Source: Peribacillus sp044761985 | Lineage (GTDB): Bacteria > Bacillota > Bacilli > Bacillales > DSM-1321 | Length of the DNA stretch: 64,000 bases | Direction of reading: 5' to 3' | Assembly (NCBI RefSeq): GCF_044761985.1 | Contig: NZ_JBIWDK010000009.1 | Coordinates: 65,216 to 129,215 of the forward strand | In this document: piece after piece, positions 17,831-26,151 of the stretch | Numbering within the stretch: position 1 is the first letter of the stretch | How the letters are laid out: every line of letters starts with the position of its first letter | The notes under the pieces: model-generated | Databases searched by the model: none | What the model was told of the DNA's origin: nothing | What the model saw: the letters and a program-made list of their open reading frames with translations, nothing else | Made by a program: the position numbers and the translations under genes

Positions 17831-17856
17831 CGGAGCTGTAATAGTGAGCTCCGTTT
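17831..17856 (+). other. Hairpin after lcfA, weak terminator candidate
   Basis: ACGGAGCT pairs with AGCTCCGT, but only three T residues follow. It could attenuate read-through from lcfA into fadR, which has its own strong promoter. Confidence 0.5.
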
Positions 17857-17932
17857 GCGGAACAACTGGACAACCTTAAGTAATGAGGGGTAGAATGGAA
17901 AAAGGATGTTATGACTCTATGGAAGTTTTTGC

Positions 17933-17961
17933 TTGACAGTAGAGAGTCATCATTTTATGAT
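17933..17961 (+). promoter_or_regulatory. Sigma-A promoter of fadR
   Basis: TTGACA at 17933-17938, a 17-base spacer, and TATGAT at 17956-17961. A FadR operator overlaps the expected transcription start. Confidence 0.88.
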
Positions 17962-17968
17962 AGAAATA

Positions 17969-17986
17969 TGAATGATGATTCATTCA
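17969..17986. promoter_or_regulatory. FadR operator before fadR
   Basis: TGAATGATGATTCATTCA agrees with the B. subtilis FadR consensus TGAATGANTANTCATTCA at all but one central position. Centred about 16 bases after the -10 box, it should block initiation, giving autorepression that long-chain acyl-CoA relieves. Confidence 0.88.
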
Positions 17987-18007
17987 TTTTCTGAAAGGGG
18001 ACATCCA

Positions 18008-18595
18008 GTGAAACGCAACAAACCAAAGTATAACCAAATTATTGATGCAGCTGTTATCGTCATCGCACAAAATGGTTATTACCAAGCGCAAGTATCAAAA
18101 ATTGCCAAGCAAGCAGGCGTGGCAGATGGTACTATATATCTTTATTTTAAGAATAAAGAAGATATTTTAATATCATTATTTCATGAAAAAATGGGCTACT
18201 TTGTAGAACAAATTGAAGAAGAATTAAAGGGTAAGACATCAGTTTCAGAAAAACTGTTCCTATTAATTCAAAAACATTTTCAAATCCTTTCAGAAGACGT
18301 GAATTTAGCAATTGTCACTCAATTGGAATTAAGACAGTCAAACAAAGAATTACGACTTAGGATTAATGAAGTATTAAAAGGATATTTAAATGTAATTGAT
18401 CAAATCATTACCGATGGGAAAGAAAATGGTGAATTCCTGCCTGATTTAAATAACTTACTCGCAAGGCAAATGATTTTTGGAACGATTGATGAAACAGCAA
18501 CAACTTGGGTGATGAATGAACAAAAATATTCACTTGCTGACCTTGCGTCAGATGTTCATCGCCTTCTACTCGGTGGTTGTGGCACGAAACGGTAA
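18008..18595 (+). CDS. fadR: TetR-family fatty-acid degradation regulator FadR
   Basis: This repressor of about 195 residues has an N-terminal TetR helix-turn-helix (YNQIIDAAVIVIAQNGY, then GVADGTIYLYFKNKEDIL) close to B. subtilis FadR (YsiA). The C-terminal ligand domain (QLELRQSNKELR, RQMIFGTIDETATTWVMN) is also closely matched. It represses beta-oxidation genes and is released by long-chain acyl-CoA. The GTG at 18008 has a GAAAGGGG site 7 bases upstream, and this N-terminus aligns with B. subtilis. The upstream ATG at 17972 lies inside the operator and lacks a ribosome site. It is between lcfA and fadB. Confidence 0.93.
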   Translation: MKRNKPKYNQIIDAAVIVIAQNGYYQAQVSKIAKQAGVADGTIYLYFKNKEDILISLFHEKMGYFVEQIEEELKGKTSVSEKLFLLIQKHFQILSEDVNLAIVTQLELRQSNKELRLRINEVLKGYLNVIDQIITDGKENGEFLPDLNNLLARQMIFGTIDETATTWVMNEQKYSLADLASDVHRLLLGGCGTKR

Positions 18596-18706
18596 AGATA
18601 AAATAGAGGATGGCCAGACCCATCCTCTAGCCATTTGGCTACCTGCCTTTTACCGAAGTACATAACGAATTTTCAAAAAAGTTTGACTATGATGGGGGAG
18701 ATCAAT

Positions 18707-19480
18707 ATGGAATACCTTACACTCGCAATCGAAGATCGCGTTGCTATTATATCGATAAACCATGCACCTGCTAACGCTCTTTCTTCCGCTATTGTGGAAG
18801 AATTATCACAGGCTTTCGATCAAATCGAAAGCAATGAAGAAGTGCGTGTGGTGTTACTCCATGGTGAGGGAAGGTTCTTCTCTGCTGGAGCGGATATTAA
18901 AGAATTCACTAGTGTGGAAAACGGTAAAGCCTTTGTGAAACTAGCCCAAAATGGTCAATCTGTGTTTGAGAGAATCGAATCGTTTCCAAAGCCGGTAATT
19001 GCAGCCATTCACGGAGCTGCTCTTGGCGGAGGACTGGAACTGGCCATGGCCTGTCACATTCGGTTAGTAACTGAACGTGCAAAATTAGGTTTGCCTGAGT
19101 TGCAACTTGGATTGATTCCTGGATATGCTGGTTCACAGCGCCTACCACGGTATGTTGGAACGGCAAAAGCTGCTGAAATGCTATTTACGAGTGAGCCAAT
19201 AACGGGTCAACAAGCTGTACAGTGGGGTTTGGCAAACCACGCTTATACTGATGAAGAATTATTGCCTAAAGCTAAGGAAATGGCCGCTAAGATTGTCAAG
19301 AAAAGCCCGCTAGCCTTGAAGTCCGCTATCGAACTATTGAATTATTCGAAGGGTGATTCCTACTATAAAGGTGTAGAAAAGGAAACCGTCCTATTCGGAG
19401 AAGCCTTTGACAGCACTGATGCAAAAGAGGGAATCGATGCTTTTATAAATAAAAGGGAACCGGTATTTAAAGGAGAATGA
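18707..19480 (+). CDS. fadB: Enoyl-CoA hydratase FadB
   Basis: This 257-residue crotonase-fold enzyme hydrates trans-2-enoyl-CoA in fatty-acid beta-oxidation. Characteristic regions are APANALSSAIVEEL, the oxyanion-hole segment GRFFSAGADIKEF near residue 60, AAIHGAALGGGLELAMACH near 100, and the catalytic-glutamate region LGLPELQLGLIPGYAGSQRL. The ATG at 18707 follows a GGGGGAG site and aligns with the family N-terminus; the frame is open further upstream without a ribosome site. It lies about 110 bases after fadR in the FadR-controlled cluster. Confidence 0.93.
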   Translation: MEYLTLAIEDRVAIISINHAPANALSSAIVEELSQAFDQIESNEEVRVVLLHGEGRFFSAGADIKEFTSVENGKAFVKLAQNGQSVFERIESFPKPVIAAIHGAALGGGLELAMACHIRLVTERAKLGLPELQLGLIPGYAGSQRLPRYVGTAKAAEMLFTSEPITGQQAVQWGLANHAYTDEELLPKAKEMAAKIVKKSPLALKSAIELLNYSKGDSYYKGVEKETVLFGEAFDSTDAKEGIDAFINKREPVFKGE

Positions 19481-19623
19481 TCCTTAAGCCATCCTTTTGA
19501 TTAGTAAATTTATTACTTATATTTAAAAAAAATGCAGGATTTCAAGGAATTCTGAAGAATACCATTATAAGTATGCCTAAAAAACACAATCTTCAAAACT
19601 CAAATTATTCGGGAGGTATTATC

Positions 19624-20397
19624 GTGAACATTTATGTGCTACTGAAAAGAACATTTGATACAGAAGAAAAAATTACGCTTTCTAACGGGAAAATTAATGA
19701 GGATGGAGCAGAATTCATCATCAATCCATACGATGAGTATGCCGTAGAAGAAGCCATCCAAGTGCGTGATGCTCAAGGTGGAGAAGTAACGGTTATTTCC
19801 GTCGGTTCTGAAGAGGCTGAAAAACAATTGCGTACAGCGCTTGCTATGGGTGCTGACAAAGCTGTTCTAATAAATATCGAAGACGACATAGAAAATGGCG
19901 ATCAATTCACGACTGCCAAAATTATTGGAGAGTACTTAAAAGATAAAGAAGCTGATCTGATCATTGCAGGTAACGTGGCCATTGATGGTGGATCTGGACA
20001 AGTAGGACCGCGTGTAGCAGAAATATTGGATATCCCTTATATCACAACCATTACGAAATTAAGCATTTCAGGTGGAAATGTAAGCGTTATCCGTGATGTA
20101 GAAGGGGATTCAGAAACAATCGAAGCCTCACTGCCACTGCTGGTAACGGCGCAGCAAGGTTTGAACGAGCCTCGTTATCCATCTTTACCGGGGATCATGA
20201 AAGCGAAGAAGAAACCGCTTGAAGAGTTGGAATTGGATGATTTGGATTTGGAAGAAGACGATGTCGAGGCAAAAACAAAAACGATTGAGATCTTCCTTCC
20301 AGCCAAAAAAGAAGCTGGTAAAGTATTGAATGGTGAGATTCCGAACCAAGTTAGCGAACTTGTTCAATTATTACGCAGTGAAGCAAAAGTAATTTAA
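19624..20397 (+). CDS. etfB: Electron transfer flavoprotein beta subunit
   Basis: This 257-residue small ETF subunit forms a heterodimer with EtfA. The dimer carries electrons from acyl-CoA dehydrogenases to the quinone pool. Typical segments are NIYVLLKRTFDTEEKI, NPYDEYAVEEAI, ALAMGADKAVLI (the AMP-binding side), and the ETF-beta signature region VEGDSETIEASLPLLVTAQ. The GTG at 19624 has a GGGAGGT site 6 bases upstream and gives exactly the B. subtilis EtfB length. The frame is open further upstream without a ribosome site. etfA follows by 67 bases. Confidence 0.95.
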   Translation: MNIYVLLKRTFDTEEKITLSNGKINEDGAEFIINPYDEYAVEEAIQVRDAQGGEVTVISVGSEEAEKQLRTALAMGADKAVLINIEDDIENGDQFTTAKIIGEYLKDKEADLIIAGNVAIDGGSGQVGPRVAEILDIPYITTITKLSISGGNVSVIRDVEGDSETIEASLPLLVTAQQGLNEPRYPSLPGIMKAKKKPLEELELDDLDLEEDDVEAKTKTIEIFLPAKKEAGKVLNGEIPNQVSELVQLLRSEAKVI

Positions 20398-20464
20398 TAG
20401 AAGGATTTCTATTGAAAATAAAACACAACAAAAAGATAAAATAGAGCACAGGAGGTTTTTAAAA

Positions 20465-21442
20465 ATGGCTAGAAAGTTTCTTGTATTGGGCGAAGTACGC
20501 GATGGTTCTCTTAGAAATGTATCGTTCGAAGCTATCGGAGCGGCTAAACTTGCTGCAGACGGCGGAGAAATCGTAGGTGTTTTAGTTGGTGACAGTGTTC
20601 AGTCTTTTGGGAGTGAATTGATTCAGTATGGTGCCGACCGAGTGGTAGTGGTCGAAAACGATCAATTAAAACAATATACATCAGATGGATATGCTCAAAG
20701 TTTACTAGCTATTATCGAGCAAGAAAAACCAGAAGGCATTTTCTTCGGTCATACGGCATTAGGGAAAGACTTGGCTCCTAAATTAGCTGGCAAGCTGGAA
20801 TCAGGTTTGATTTCAGATGTGACGTCCATTGAAGAAGAAGGCGGAAATATCGTCTTCACTCGCCCGATTTATTCAGGTAAGGCCTTTGAAAAGAAAATCG
20901 TTACAGACGGTATTGTATTCGCGACCATCCGTCCGAATAACATTGAACCTCTATCGAAAGATGAGTCCCGTTCTGGGGATGTATCTACATTAAATGTGGA
21001 TATTAAAGATTTACGTACAATTATCAAGGATGTAGTAAGAAAGGCAAGTGAAGGGGTCGACCTTTCAGAAGCGAAAGTGGTCATCGCCGGTGGGCGAGGT
21101 GTGAAAAGTGAAGATGGTTTCGAACCTTTGAAAGAGCTTGCTGAAGTTCTTGGGGGAGCAGTTGGAGCCTCTCGTGGTGCGTGTGATGCTGATTATTGCG
21201 ATTACTCCTTGCAAATCGGACAAACGGGTAAAGTTGTTACGCCTGACCTTTATATTGCCTGCGGAATTTCCGGAGCCATCCAGCATTTAGCAGGGATGTC
21301 CAACTCCAAAATCATCGTAGCCATCAATAAAGATCCTGAAGCCAATATTTTCAATGTGGCCGATTACGGAATCGTCGGGGACTTATTCGAAGTTATCCCA
21401 TTGTTAACGGAAGAATTCAAAAAGTTAAAGGTGAATGCTTGA
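20465..21442 (+). CDS. etfA: Electron transfer flavoprotein alpha subunit
   Basis: The 325-residue large ETF subunit binds FAD. The N-terminal alpha/beta domain begins RKFLVLGEVRDGSLRNVSFE. The C-terminal FAD domain has VVIAGGRGVKSEDGFEPL, GAVGASRGACDADYC and the ETF-alpha signature LYIACGISGAIQHLAGM near residue 265, followed by IVAINKDPEANIF. An AGGAGG site precedes the ATG. It is the last gene of the fatty-acid block and ends at a terminator. Unusually, the family Arg-Pro segment reads ASRGACDAD here. Confidence 0.96.
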   Translation: MARKFLVLGEVRDGSLRNVSFEAIGAAKLAADGGEIVGVLVGDSVQSFGSELIQYGADRVVVVENDQLKQYTSDGYAQSLLAIIEQEKPEGIFFGHTALGKDLAPKLAGKLESGLISDVTSIEEEGGNIVFTRPIYSGKAFEKKIVTDGIVFATIRPNNIEPLSKDESRSGDVSTLNVDIKDLRTIIKDVVRKASEGVDLSEAKVVIAGGRGVKSEDGFEPLKELAEVLGGAVGASRGACDADYCDYSLQIGQTGKVVTPDLYIACGISGAIQHLAGMSNSKIIVAINKDPEANIFNVADYGIVGDLFEVIPLLTEEFKKLKVNA

Positions 21443-21460
21443 TTTGTAAGTTGATATAAA

Positions 21461-21509
21461 AGAAAAGGCGTCTGTCAGGGAATGAACTGGCAAGCGCCTT
21501 TTCTTTTTA
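21461..21509 (+). terminator. Terminator of the fad/etf operon
   Basis: AGAAAAGGCG (21461-21470) pairs perfectly with CGCCTTTTCT (21495-21504), followed by five T residues. Confidence 0.88.
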
Positions 21510-21649
21510 TGACAATCTATTAGGTTCTAGGCAGTATTTTTTCTCTGTTTATGGACATGCTACCATTGAAGCAAAATAATAGCATCTGTTCCTGTTACAA
21601 TGTTATACTGTCTATAGTTATTTGAGTACATTTTAGGAGGATAAAATAT

Positions 21650-21964
21650 ATGGCTATCGTAAATTCAACTGATCAAACATTCACAGCAGATACTAATGAA
21701 GGTGTCGTTCTTGTAGACTTTTGGGCTCCATGGTGTGGACCATGCAAAATGATCGCTCCTGTTCTTCACGAGTTAGATGAAGAAATTGGCGACAAAGCAA
21801 AAATCGTAAAAGTGGACGTTGATGAAAACCAAGAAACAGCTGGAAAATTCGGCGTTATGAGCATCCCTACTTTAATCGTTCTTAAAGACGGTGAAGTTGT
21901 GGATAAAGTGGTTGGATTCCAACCGAAGGAAGCTCTTGCTGAACTTCTTGCTAAACACGCTTAA
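21650..21964 (+). CDS. trxA: Thioredoxin
   Basis: The 104-residue protein is a canonical thioredoxin with the redox motif WAPWCGPCKM at about residue 29 and the cis-proline loop MSIPTL near residue 73. It reduces protein disulfides in the cytoplasm and is itself reduced by thioredoxin reductase. The length equals B. subtilis TrxA. A TAGGAGG site precedes the ATG. An extended -10 (TGTTATACT, 21601-21609) is a candidate promoter. It lies between etfA and uvrC, as in B. subtilis. Confidence 0.97.
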   Translation: MAIVNSTDQTFTADTNEGVVLVDFWAPWCGPCKMIAPVLHELDEEIGDKAKIVKVDVDENQETAGKFGVMSIPTLIVLKDGEVVDKVVGFQPKEALAELLAKHA

Positions 21965-21979
21965 TTTGAATGAAGGAAG

Positions 21980-22012
21980 AGCTTCAGGTCTACGGACTTG
22001 AAGCTTTTTTTT
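21980..22012 (+). terminator. Terminator of trxA
   Basis: AGCTTCAGGTC pairs with GACTTGAAGCT (one G:U pair) over a 4-base loop, followed by eight T residues with one G interruption. Confidence 0.9.
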
Positions 22013-22063
22013 GTATCTTGATATATAATTGATTGTAGAATGGGAGAACAGGAGGCTGAATGC

Positions 22064-23836
22064 ATGAATCAACGGATAAAGAATAAACTTGCCCTTCTCC
22101 CTGATCAGCCTGGTTGTTATTTAATGAAGGATCGTCAGGGAACGATCATTTATGTTGGCAAGGCGAAAGTATTGAAAAACCGTGTCCGCTCATATTTCAC
22201 GGGCTCACATGATGGGAAAACATTCAGGCTCGTAAATGAAATCGAGGATTTCGAGTATATCGTTACCTCCTCCAATATCGAGGCGCTTATTTTAGAACTG
22301 AATTTAATCAAAAAACACGATCCAAAATATAACGTCATGTTGAAGGATGACAAGACCTACCCATTCATCAAGTTGACGGCTGAAAAACACCCGCGTTTGA
22401 TCATCACGAGAAAAGTCAAAAAAGATAAAGGGAAATACTTTGGTCCTTATCCCAATGCTTTTGCGGCCAATGAAACGAAAAAACTTCTGGATCGGATCTA
22501 TCCATTAAGGAAATGTAATACGCTTCCAGACCGTGTCTGCCTATATTACCACCTTGGCCAGTGCTTGGCCCCTTGTGTATATGATGTAGAGGAACGGGAA
22601 TATAAGCAAATCGTCGATGATATTAACCGATTTTTAAATGGCGGTCATACCGAGATAAAGAAAGAACTCACGGAAAAAATGCTTGAAGCCTCTGAAATGC
22701 TCGATTTTGAACGGGCGAAGGAATATCGGGATAAAATTGCCCACATCGAGATTACAATGGAAAAACAGAAAATGATGACGACTGATTTCATTGACAGGGA
22801 CGTATTCGGTTTTGCCTATGATAAAGGGTGGATGTGCGTACAAGTATTTTTTGTGCGACAAGGGAAACTGATTGAAAGAGATGTTTCGCTCTTTCCGGTC
22901 TACGATGAACCGGAACAGGAGCTTCTTACGTATCTCGGACAGTTTTATGAAAAGGCCAATCACTTTAAGCCAAAAGAGATATTGTTGCCGGAGTCTGTTG
23001 ATGCCGAGCTGGCGGAGAGCTTGCTTGGTGTAAAAACGCTTCATCCGAAAAGGGGCGCGAAAAAGGATATGCTGCAATTGGCAAATAAAAACGCCTCCAT
23101 CGCCCTTCAAGAGAAGTTCTCATTAATTGAACGGGATGAAGAAAGAACGATCAAGGCAGTGGAGAATTTAGGGGATAAGTTAGGCATCTACACTCCACAT
23201 CGTATCGAGGCTTTTGATAACTCGAATATTCAAGGAAGTGATCCTGTATCTGCTTTGGTCGTTTTCATTGATGGCAAGCCGGAAAAGCGGGAGTATCGAA
23301 AGTATAAAATTAAAACGGTGAAAGGGCCTGATGATTACGAATCGATGCGTGAAGTTGTCCGAAGAAGATATTCACGCGTCTTAAAAGATGGCCTTCCACT
23401 TCCTGACTTGATCATCATCGATGGAGGGAAAGGACATGTGGAGGCCGTTCGGGACATTTTGGAAAATGAACTCGGTCTCGATATTCCGCTTTCTGGCCTT
23501 ATTAAGGATGAAAAACACAGGACATCCCAATTGATGATTGGAAACCCGCTCGAACTGATTCCACTTGATTCGCGAAGTCAGGAATTTTACTTGCTACAAA
23601 GAATCCAAGATGAAGTGCATCGGTTCGCGATTACCTTCCATCGCCAGCTTCGTGGGAAAAATGCCATTCATTCACTTCTGGATGATATTCCAGGTGTAGG
23701 TGAGAAAAGAAGAAAGCAGCTGTTACGGCATTTCGGGTCATTGAAAAAAATGAAAGAGGCCTCAGTCGAACAGATAATCGAAGCGGGAATGCCTAAAAAT
23801 GTAGCGGATGGAATCTTTAGAAAATTACAAGAATGA
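22064..23836 (+). CDS. uvrC: Excinuclease ABC subunit C
   Basis: This nuclease of about 590 residues makes both incisions in nucleotide excision repair after UvrAB recognise damage. The N-terminal GIY-YIG domain starts LPDQPGCYLMKD and includes GTIIYVGKAKVLKNRVRSYF. Next come the Cys-rich region CNTLPDRVCLYYHLGQCLAPC, a UVR motif near residue 205, the RNase H-like endonuclease domain (EAFDNSNIQGSDPV, LIIIDGGKGHVEA), and a C-terminal helix-hairpin-helix (IPGVGEKRRKQLL). The ATG at 22064 has GGAGG 8 bases upstream; the ATG at 22040 has no such site. Confidence 0.96.
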   Translation: MNQRIKNKLALLPDQPGCYLMKDRQGTIIYVGKAKVLKNRVRSYFTGSHDGKTFRLVNEIEDFEYIVTSSNIEALILELNLIKKHDPKYNVMLKDDKTYPFIKLTAEKHPRLIITRKVKKDKGKYFGPYPNAFAANETKKLLDRIYPLRKCNTLPDRVCLYYHLGQCLAPCVYDVEEREYKQIVDDINRFLNGGHTEIKKELTEKMLEASEMLDFERAKEYRDKIAHIEITMEKQKMMTTDFIDRDVFGFAYDKGWMCVQVFFVRQGKLIERDVSLFPVYDEPEQELLTYLGQFYEKANHFKPKEILLPESVDAELAESLLGVKTLHPKRGAKKDMLQLANKNASIALQEKFSLIERDEERTIKAVENLGDKLGIYTPHRIEAFDNSNIQGSDPVSALVVFIDGKPEKREYRKYKIKTVKGPDDYESMREVVRRRYSRVLKDGLPLPDLIIIDGGKGHVEAVRDILENELGLDIPLSGLIKDEKHRTSQLMIGNPLELIPLDSRSQEFYLLQRIQDEVHRFAITFHRQLRGKNAIHSLLDDIPGVGEKRRKQLLRHFGSLKKMKEASVEQIIEAGMPKNVADGIFRKLQE

Positions 23837-23838
23837 CC

Positions 23839-23867
23839 TTGCGAGTGTCTTTTTCCTATGCTATGCT
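23839..23867 (+). promoter_or_regulatory. Sigma-A promoter of lysC
   Basis: TTGCGA at 23839-23844, a 17-base spacer, and TATGCT at 23862-23867, immediately after the uvrC stop and about 30 bases before the riboswitch. Confidence 0.7.
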
Positions 23868-23897
23868 TAAAAGGGATTTTTAAACAAGACAATTTAA

Positions 23898-24130
23898 AGT
23901 GCTGATAGAGGTGCGGAATTCAATAGTAAAAACCTAGAGAAGTATGAGCTTCAATGAAGGGTTTTGAAAGGGAATGACGCCGAAGGAAAACAAGACTCAT
24001 ACCTTGTTTTTCTGGTCTGACCATTTAAAAGATGGCAGATTGTCAGGGTTGATACCTTGGAGAGCTATCTCACTGTGATTACTGAACGGATACGTAACCA
24101 CAGCAATGAGATATTCTCATTGCTTTTTTT
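23898..24130 (+). promoter_or_regulatory. Lysine riboswitch (L-box) with terminator
   Basis: The leader carries conserved L-box elements: GATAGAGGTGCG at 23904-23915, a GACGCCGAAGG segment near 23977, the CTGGTCTGACC region near 24013, TTGTCAGGGTTGATACCTTGG, and GGAGAGCTATCTC closing the P1 region. It ends in a terminator, GCAATGAG/CTCATTGC plus eight T residues (24103-24130). Lysine binding should promote termination before lysC. Order and sequence agree with the B. subtilis lysC leader. Confidence 0.93.
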
Positions 24131-24163
24131 ATTGCCTAAAAAAGATAGAGAGGGTGCATGAGA

Positions 24164-25396
24164 ATGGCACTGATTGTACAAAAATTTGGCGGTACTTCTG
24201 TAGGGAGTGTCGAGAAAATCAAACATGTCGCTAATCGTGTAATCGAGGAAGCTGAAAAAGGTAATGACGTCGTTGTCGTTGTTTCGGCAATGGGGAAGAC
24301 AACGGATGAATTGGTTTCCATGGCAAGAGATATTTCCGCATCCCCTAGTAAGAGGGAAATGGATATGTTATTGACGACCGGGGAACAAGTTACGATTGCC
24401 TTGTTAACGATGGCATTGGTGGAAAAGGGGCATGAAGCCGTATCCTTTACGGGCTGGCAGGCTGGGATGCAGACAGAGTCCGTTCACGGAAATGCGCGAA
24501 TTTTAAATATCGATGCTTCCAGAATTCAAGCGCAGTTACAAGCAAAAAAGATCGTCATCGTTGCCGGTTTTCAAGGAATGGATGAACATGGGGAAATCAC
24601 GACATTGGGTCGGGGCGGTTCCGATACAACGGCGGTTGCCATAGCCGCAGCACTACACGCAAACCGATGCGATATTTATACCGATGTAACCGGTGTTTTC
24701 ACAACAGATCCACGCTACATAAAAAACGCCAGGAAATTAACATCCGTATCTTATGACGAAATGTTGGAGCTGGCCCATTTAGGGGCTGGGGTCCTGCACC
24801 CACGGGCCGTTGAATATGCAAAAAACTATCAAATCTCGCTTGAAGTCCGTTCAAGCTTAGAAAAAGAATCTGGGACCATCATTGAGGAGGAAGCGAATAT
24901 GGAAGAGAATTTAATTGTACGGGGTATTGCTTTTGAGGATAGCATCACAAGAGTTACAGTGAACGGCTTGCCTCGGTCACTTGGTGTATTATCCACGATT
25001 TTCACGACACTGGCGAAAAATCACATAAATGTAGATATCATCATCCAGAGCATGACATCAGAAGATACGACCAATCTCTCTTTCTCTATTAAAAGCGAAG
25101 ATACAAAAGCAGCTTTAATGGTTCTTGAAAACAATAAAAGCCAGTTGGAATTTGATGGTATAGAAACGGAAGGCGAGTTGGCTAAAGTCTCTATCGTCGG
25201 TTCAGGAATGGTTTCCAATCCCGGAGTGGCCGCAGAGATGTTTGAAGTCATGGCGAATACAGGGATCCAAGTGAAAATGGTCAGCACTTCGGAAATCAAA
25301 GTTTCTACCGTCGTAAACGAAAAGGAAATGGTCAAAGCGGTCGAAGCGCTTCACGAGGCGTTCAAACTGGGACAGCACGCCAAAGTCCTTGCCTGA
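24164..25396 (+). CDS. lysC: Aspartate kinase, lysine-sensitive type (LysC/AKII)
   Basis: This enzyme of about 410 residues phosphorylates L-aspartate in the first step of lysine, diaminopimelate, threonine and methionine synthesis. The kinase domain starts LIVQKFGGTSVGSVEKI and has TTGEQVTIALL, GRGGSDTTAVAIAAAL and GVFTTDPRYI. Two C-terminal ACT domains (residues about 260-400) bind effectors. I prefer the ATG at 24164, 9 bases after AGAGGG, because its N-terminus MALIVQKFGG matches B. subtilis; the ATG at 24158 is too close to that site. Transcription is controlled by the lysine riboswitch. An internal start yields the beta subunit. Confidence 0.94.
   Translation: MALIVQKFGGTSVGSVEKIKHVANRVIEEAEKGNDVVVVVSAMGKTTDELVSMARDISASPSKREMDMLLTTGEQVTIALLTMALVEKGHEAVSFTGWQAGMQTESVHGNARILNIDASRIQAQLQAKKIVIVAGFQGMDEHGEITTLGRGGSDTTAVAIAAALHANRCDIYTDVTGVFTTDPRYIKNARKLTSVSYDEMLELAHLGAGVLHPRAVEYAKNYQISLEVRSSLEKESGTIIEEEANMEENLIVRGIAFEDSITRVTVNGLPRSLGVLSTIFTTLAKNHINVDIIIQSMTSEDTTNLSFSIKSEDTKAALMVLENNKSQLEFDGIETEGELAKVSIVGSGMVSNPGVAAEMFEVMANTGIQVKMVSTSEIKVSTVVNEKEMVKAVEALHEAFKLGQHAKVLA
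24899..25396 (+). CDS. lysC: Aspartate kinase beta subunit from an internal lysC start
   Basis: An in-frame ATG at 24899 lies 8 bases after a GAGGAGG site (24884-24890), stronger than the site of the full-length start. It gives a 165-residue product, beginning MEENLIVRGIAFEDS, that consists of the two ACT domains only. In B. subtilis aspartokinase II is an alpha2-beta2 enzyme whose beta chain is translated from an internal in-frame start at the equivalent place. That precedent and the ribosome site support real internal initiation here. Confidence 0.82.
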   Translation: MEENLIVRGIAFEDSITRVTVNGLPRSLGVLSTIFTTLAKNHINVDIIIQSMTSEDTTNLSFSIKSEDTKAALMVLENNKSQLEFDGIETEGELAKVSIVGSGMVSNPGVAAEMFEVMANTGIQVKMVSTSEIKVSTVVNEKEMVKAVEALHEAFKLGQHAKVLA

Positions 25397-25437
25397 TTGA
25401 TTAAAACTGATGAAAAGATGTACCTAATGCTTTTATA

Positions 25438-25473
25438 AAGAAAAAGGGCACCTAAAAAAAGGTTGCCCTTTTT
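25438..25473. terminator. Bidirectional terminator after lysC
   Basis: AAAAAGGGCA and TGCCCTTTTT pair perfectly. The A/T-rich flanks let it serve both lysC and the convergent membrane-protein gene. Confidence 0.88.
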
Positions 25474-25503
25474 CGGTGCCCGGACTCTATGGAAAGATTA
25501 AGA

Positions 25504-25854
25504 TTAAAGATAATAGACGGCTAGAGAGAGTAGCAGGATGCAAAATAGGATAAGACCTACGACAAGGGTGAAGGAAGAGGAAAGGGAGATGATATCGGAA
25601 AGTTTAGGGATGTCTTCTTTTTCCTCCCCTACATGCTGATTTTGTATTTGGAATACTCTCCGGAAACTATAAAAGACTACGTCGAAAAATCCTCGTTGGA
25701 CGACGAAAGTAACCAATGCTAGAAGAATCAGTCCTCCACTGATGTAAAAGGTCATATTAATAAAATTCAATAGAGAGAGAGCTTGATGGAATATAAGGGA
25801 TAACAAAATGGATAGCACGATACCAAATCCCGTACCTATAAGTATTTTTTTCAT
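25504..25854 (-). CDS. Small membrane protein, DUF3899-like
   Basis: The 116-residue protein has three predicted membrane helices (about 4-25, 33-53 and 92-115). After the second lies a conserved-looking cytoplasmic segment, VVQRGFFDVVFYSFRRVFQ. That segment resembles DUF3899 proteins of Bacillaceae; the match is from memory of the family pattern. It is transcribed alone, convergent with lysC, and is not part of the usual lysC-sdh order. Function is unknown. Confidence 0.72.
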   Translation of the reverse strand: MKKILIGTGFGIVLSILLSLIFHQALSLLNFINMTFYISGGLILLALVTFVVQRGFFDVVFYSFRRVFQIQNQHVGEEKEDIPKLSDIISLSSSFTLVVGLILFCILLLSLAVYYL

Positions 25855-26151
25855 TCTTTTTACCTCGATTTTCTTTTTATAAGTATATCAAAAACACTAA
25901 ATAAACAAAAATGATTTTTTGAAATAGTTTGAAAAAACGATAGGGGAAAACATAATAGTATTCTAAAAAATCCGATAAAACGCCGTAAGCAGCACTTTAA
26001 AGCCTTAAAGTAGTAAAAACCTAGGTTTTCCTTGGTTTTTGACCATTTTTAATTTTTTAGAAATAATTTATTATTCTAACTTATATACAAAATCAAAAAA
26101 ATCAGTATAATGAAAATATGATTTTAAAATATAGAAAGAAGGTCAAAGTAG
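25855..26151. other. AT-rich divergent gap upstream of oppA
   Basis: No gene is evident. A TATAAT at 26106-26111 is the likely -10 box of oppA, but I see no good -35 box at 17 bases. Only a weak CodY-like match (10 of 15) is present around 26051. Confidence 0.4.

Noticed and set aside
26048..26066. CodY box before oppA
   Set aside because: The best alignment matches only about 10 of 15 consensus positions, expected by chance in such AT-rich sequence.
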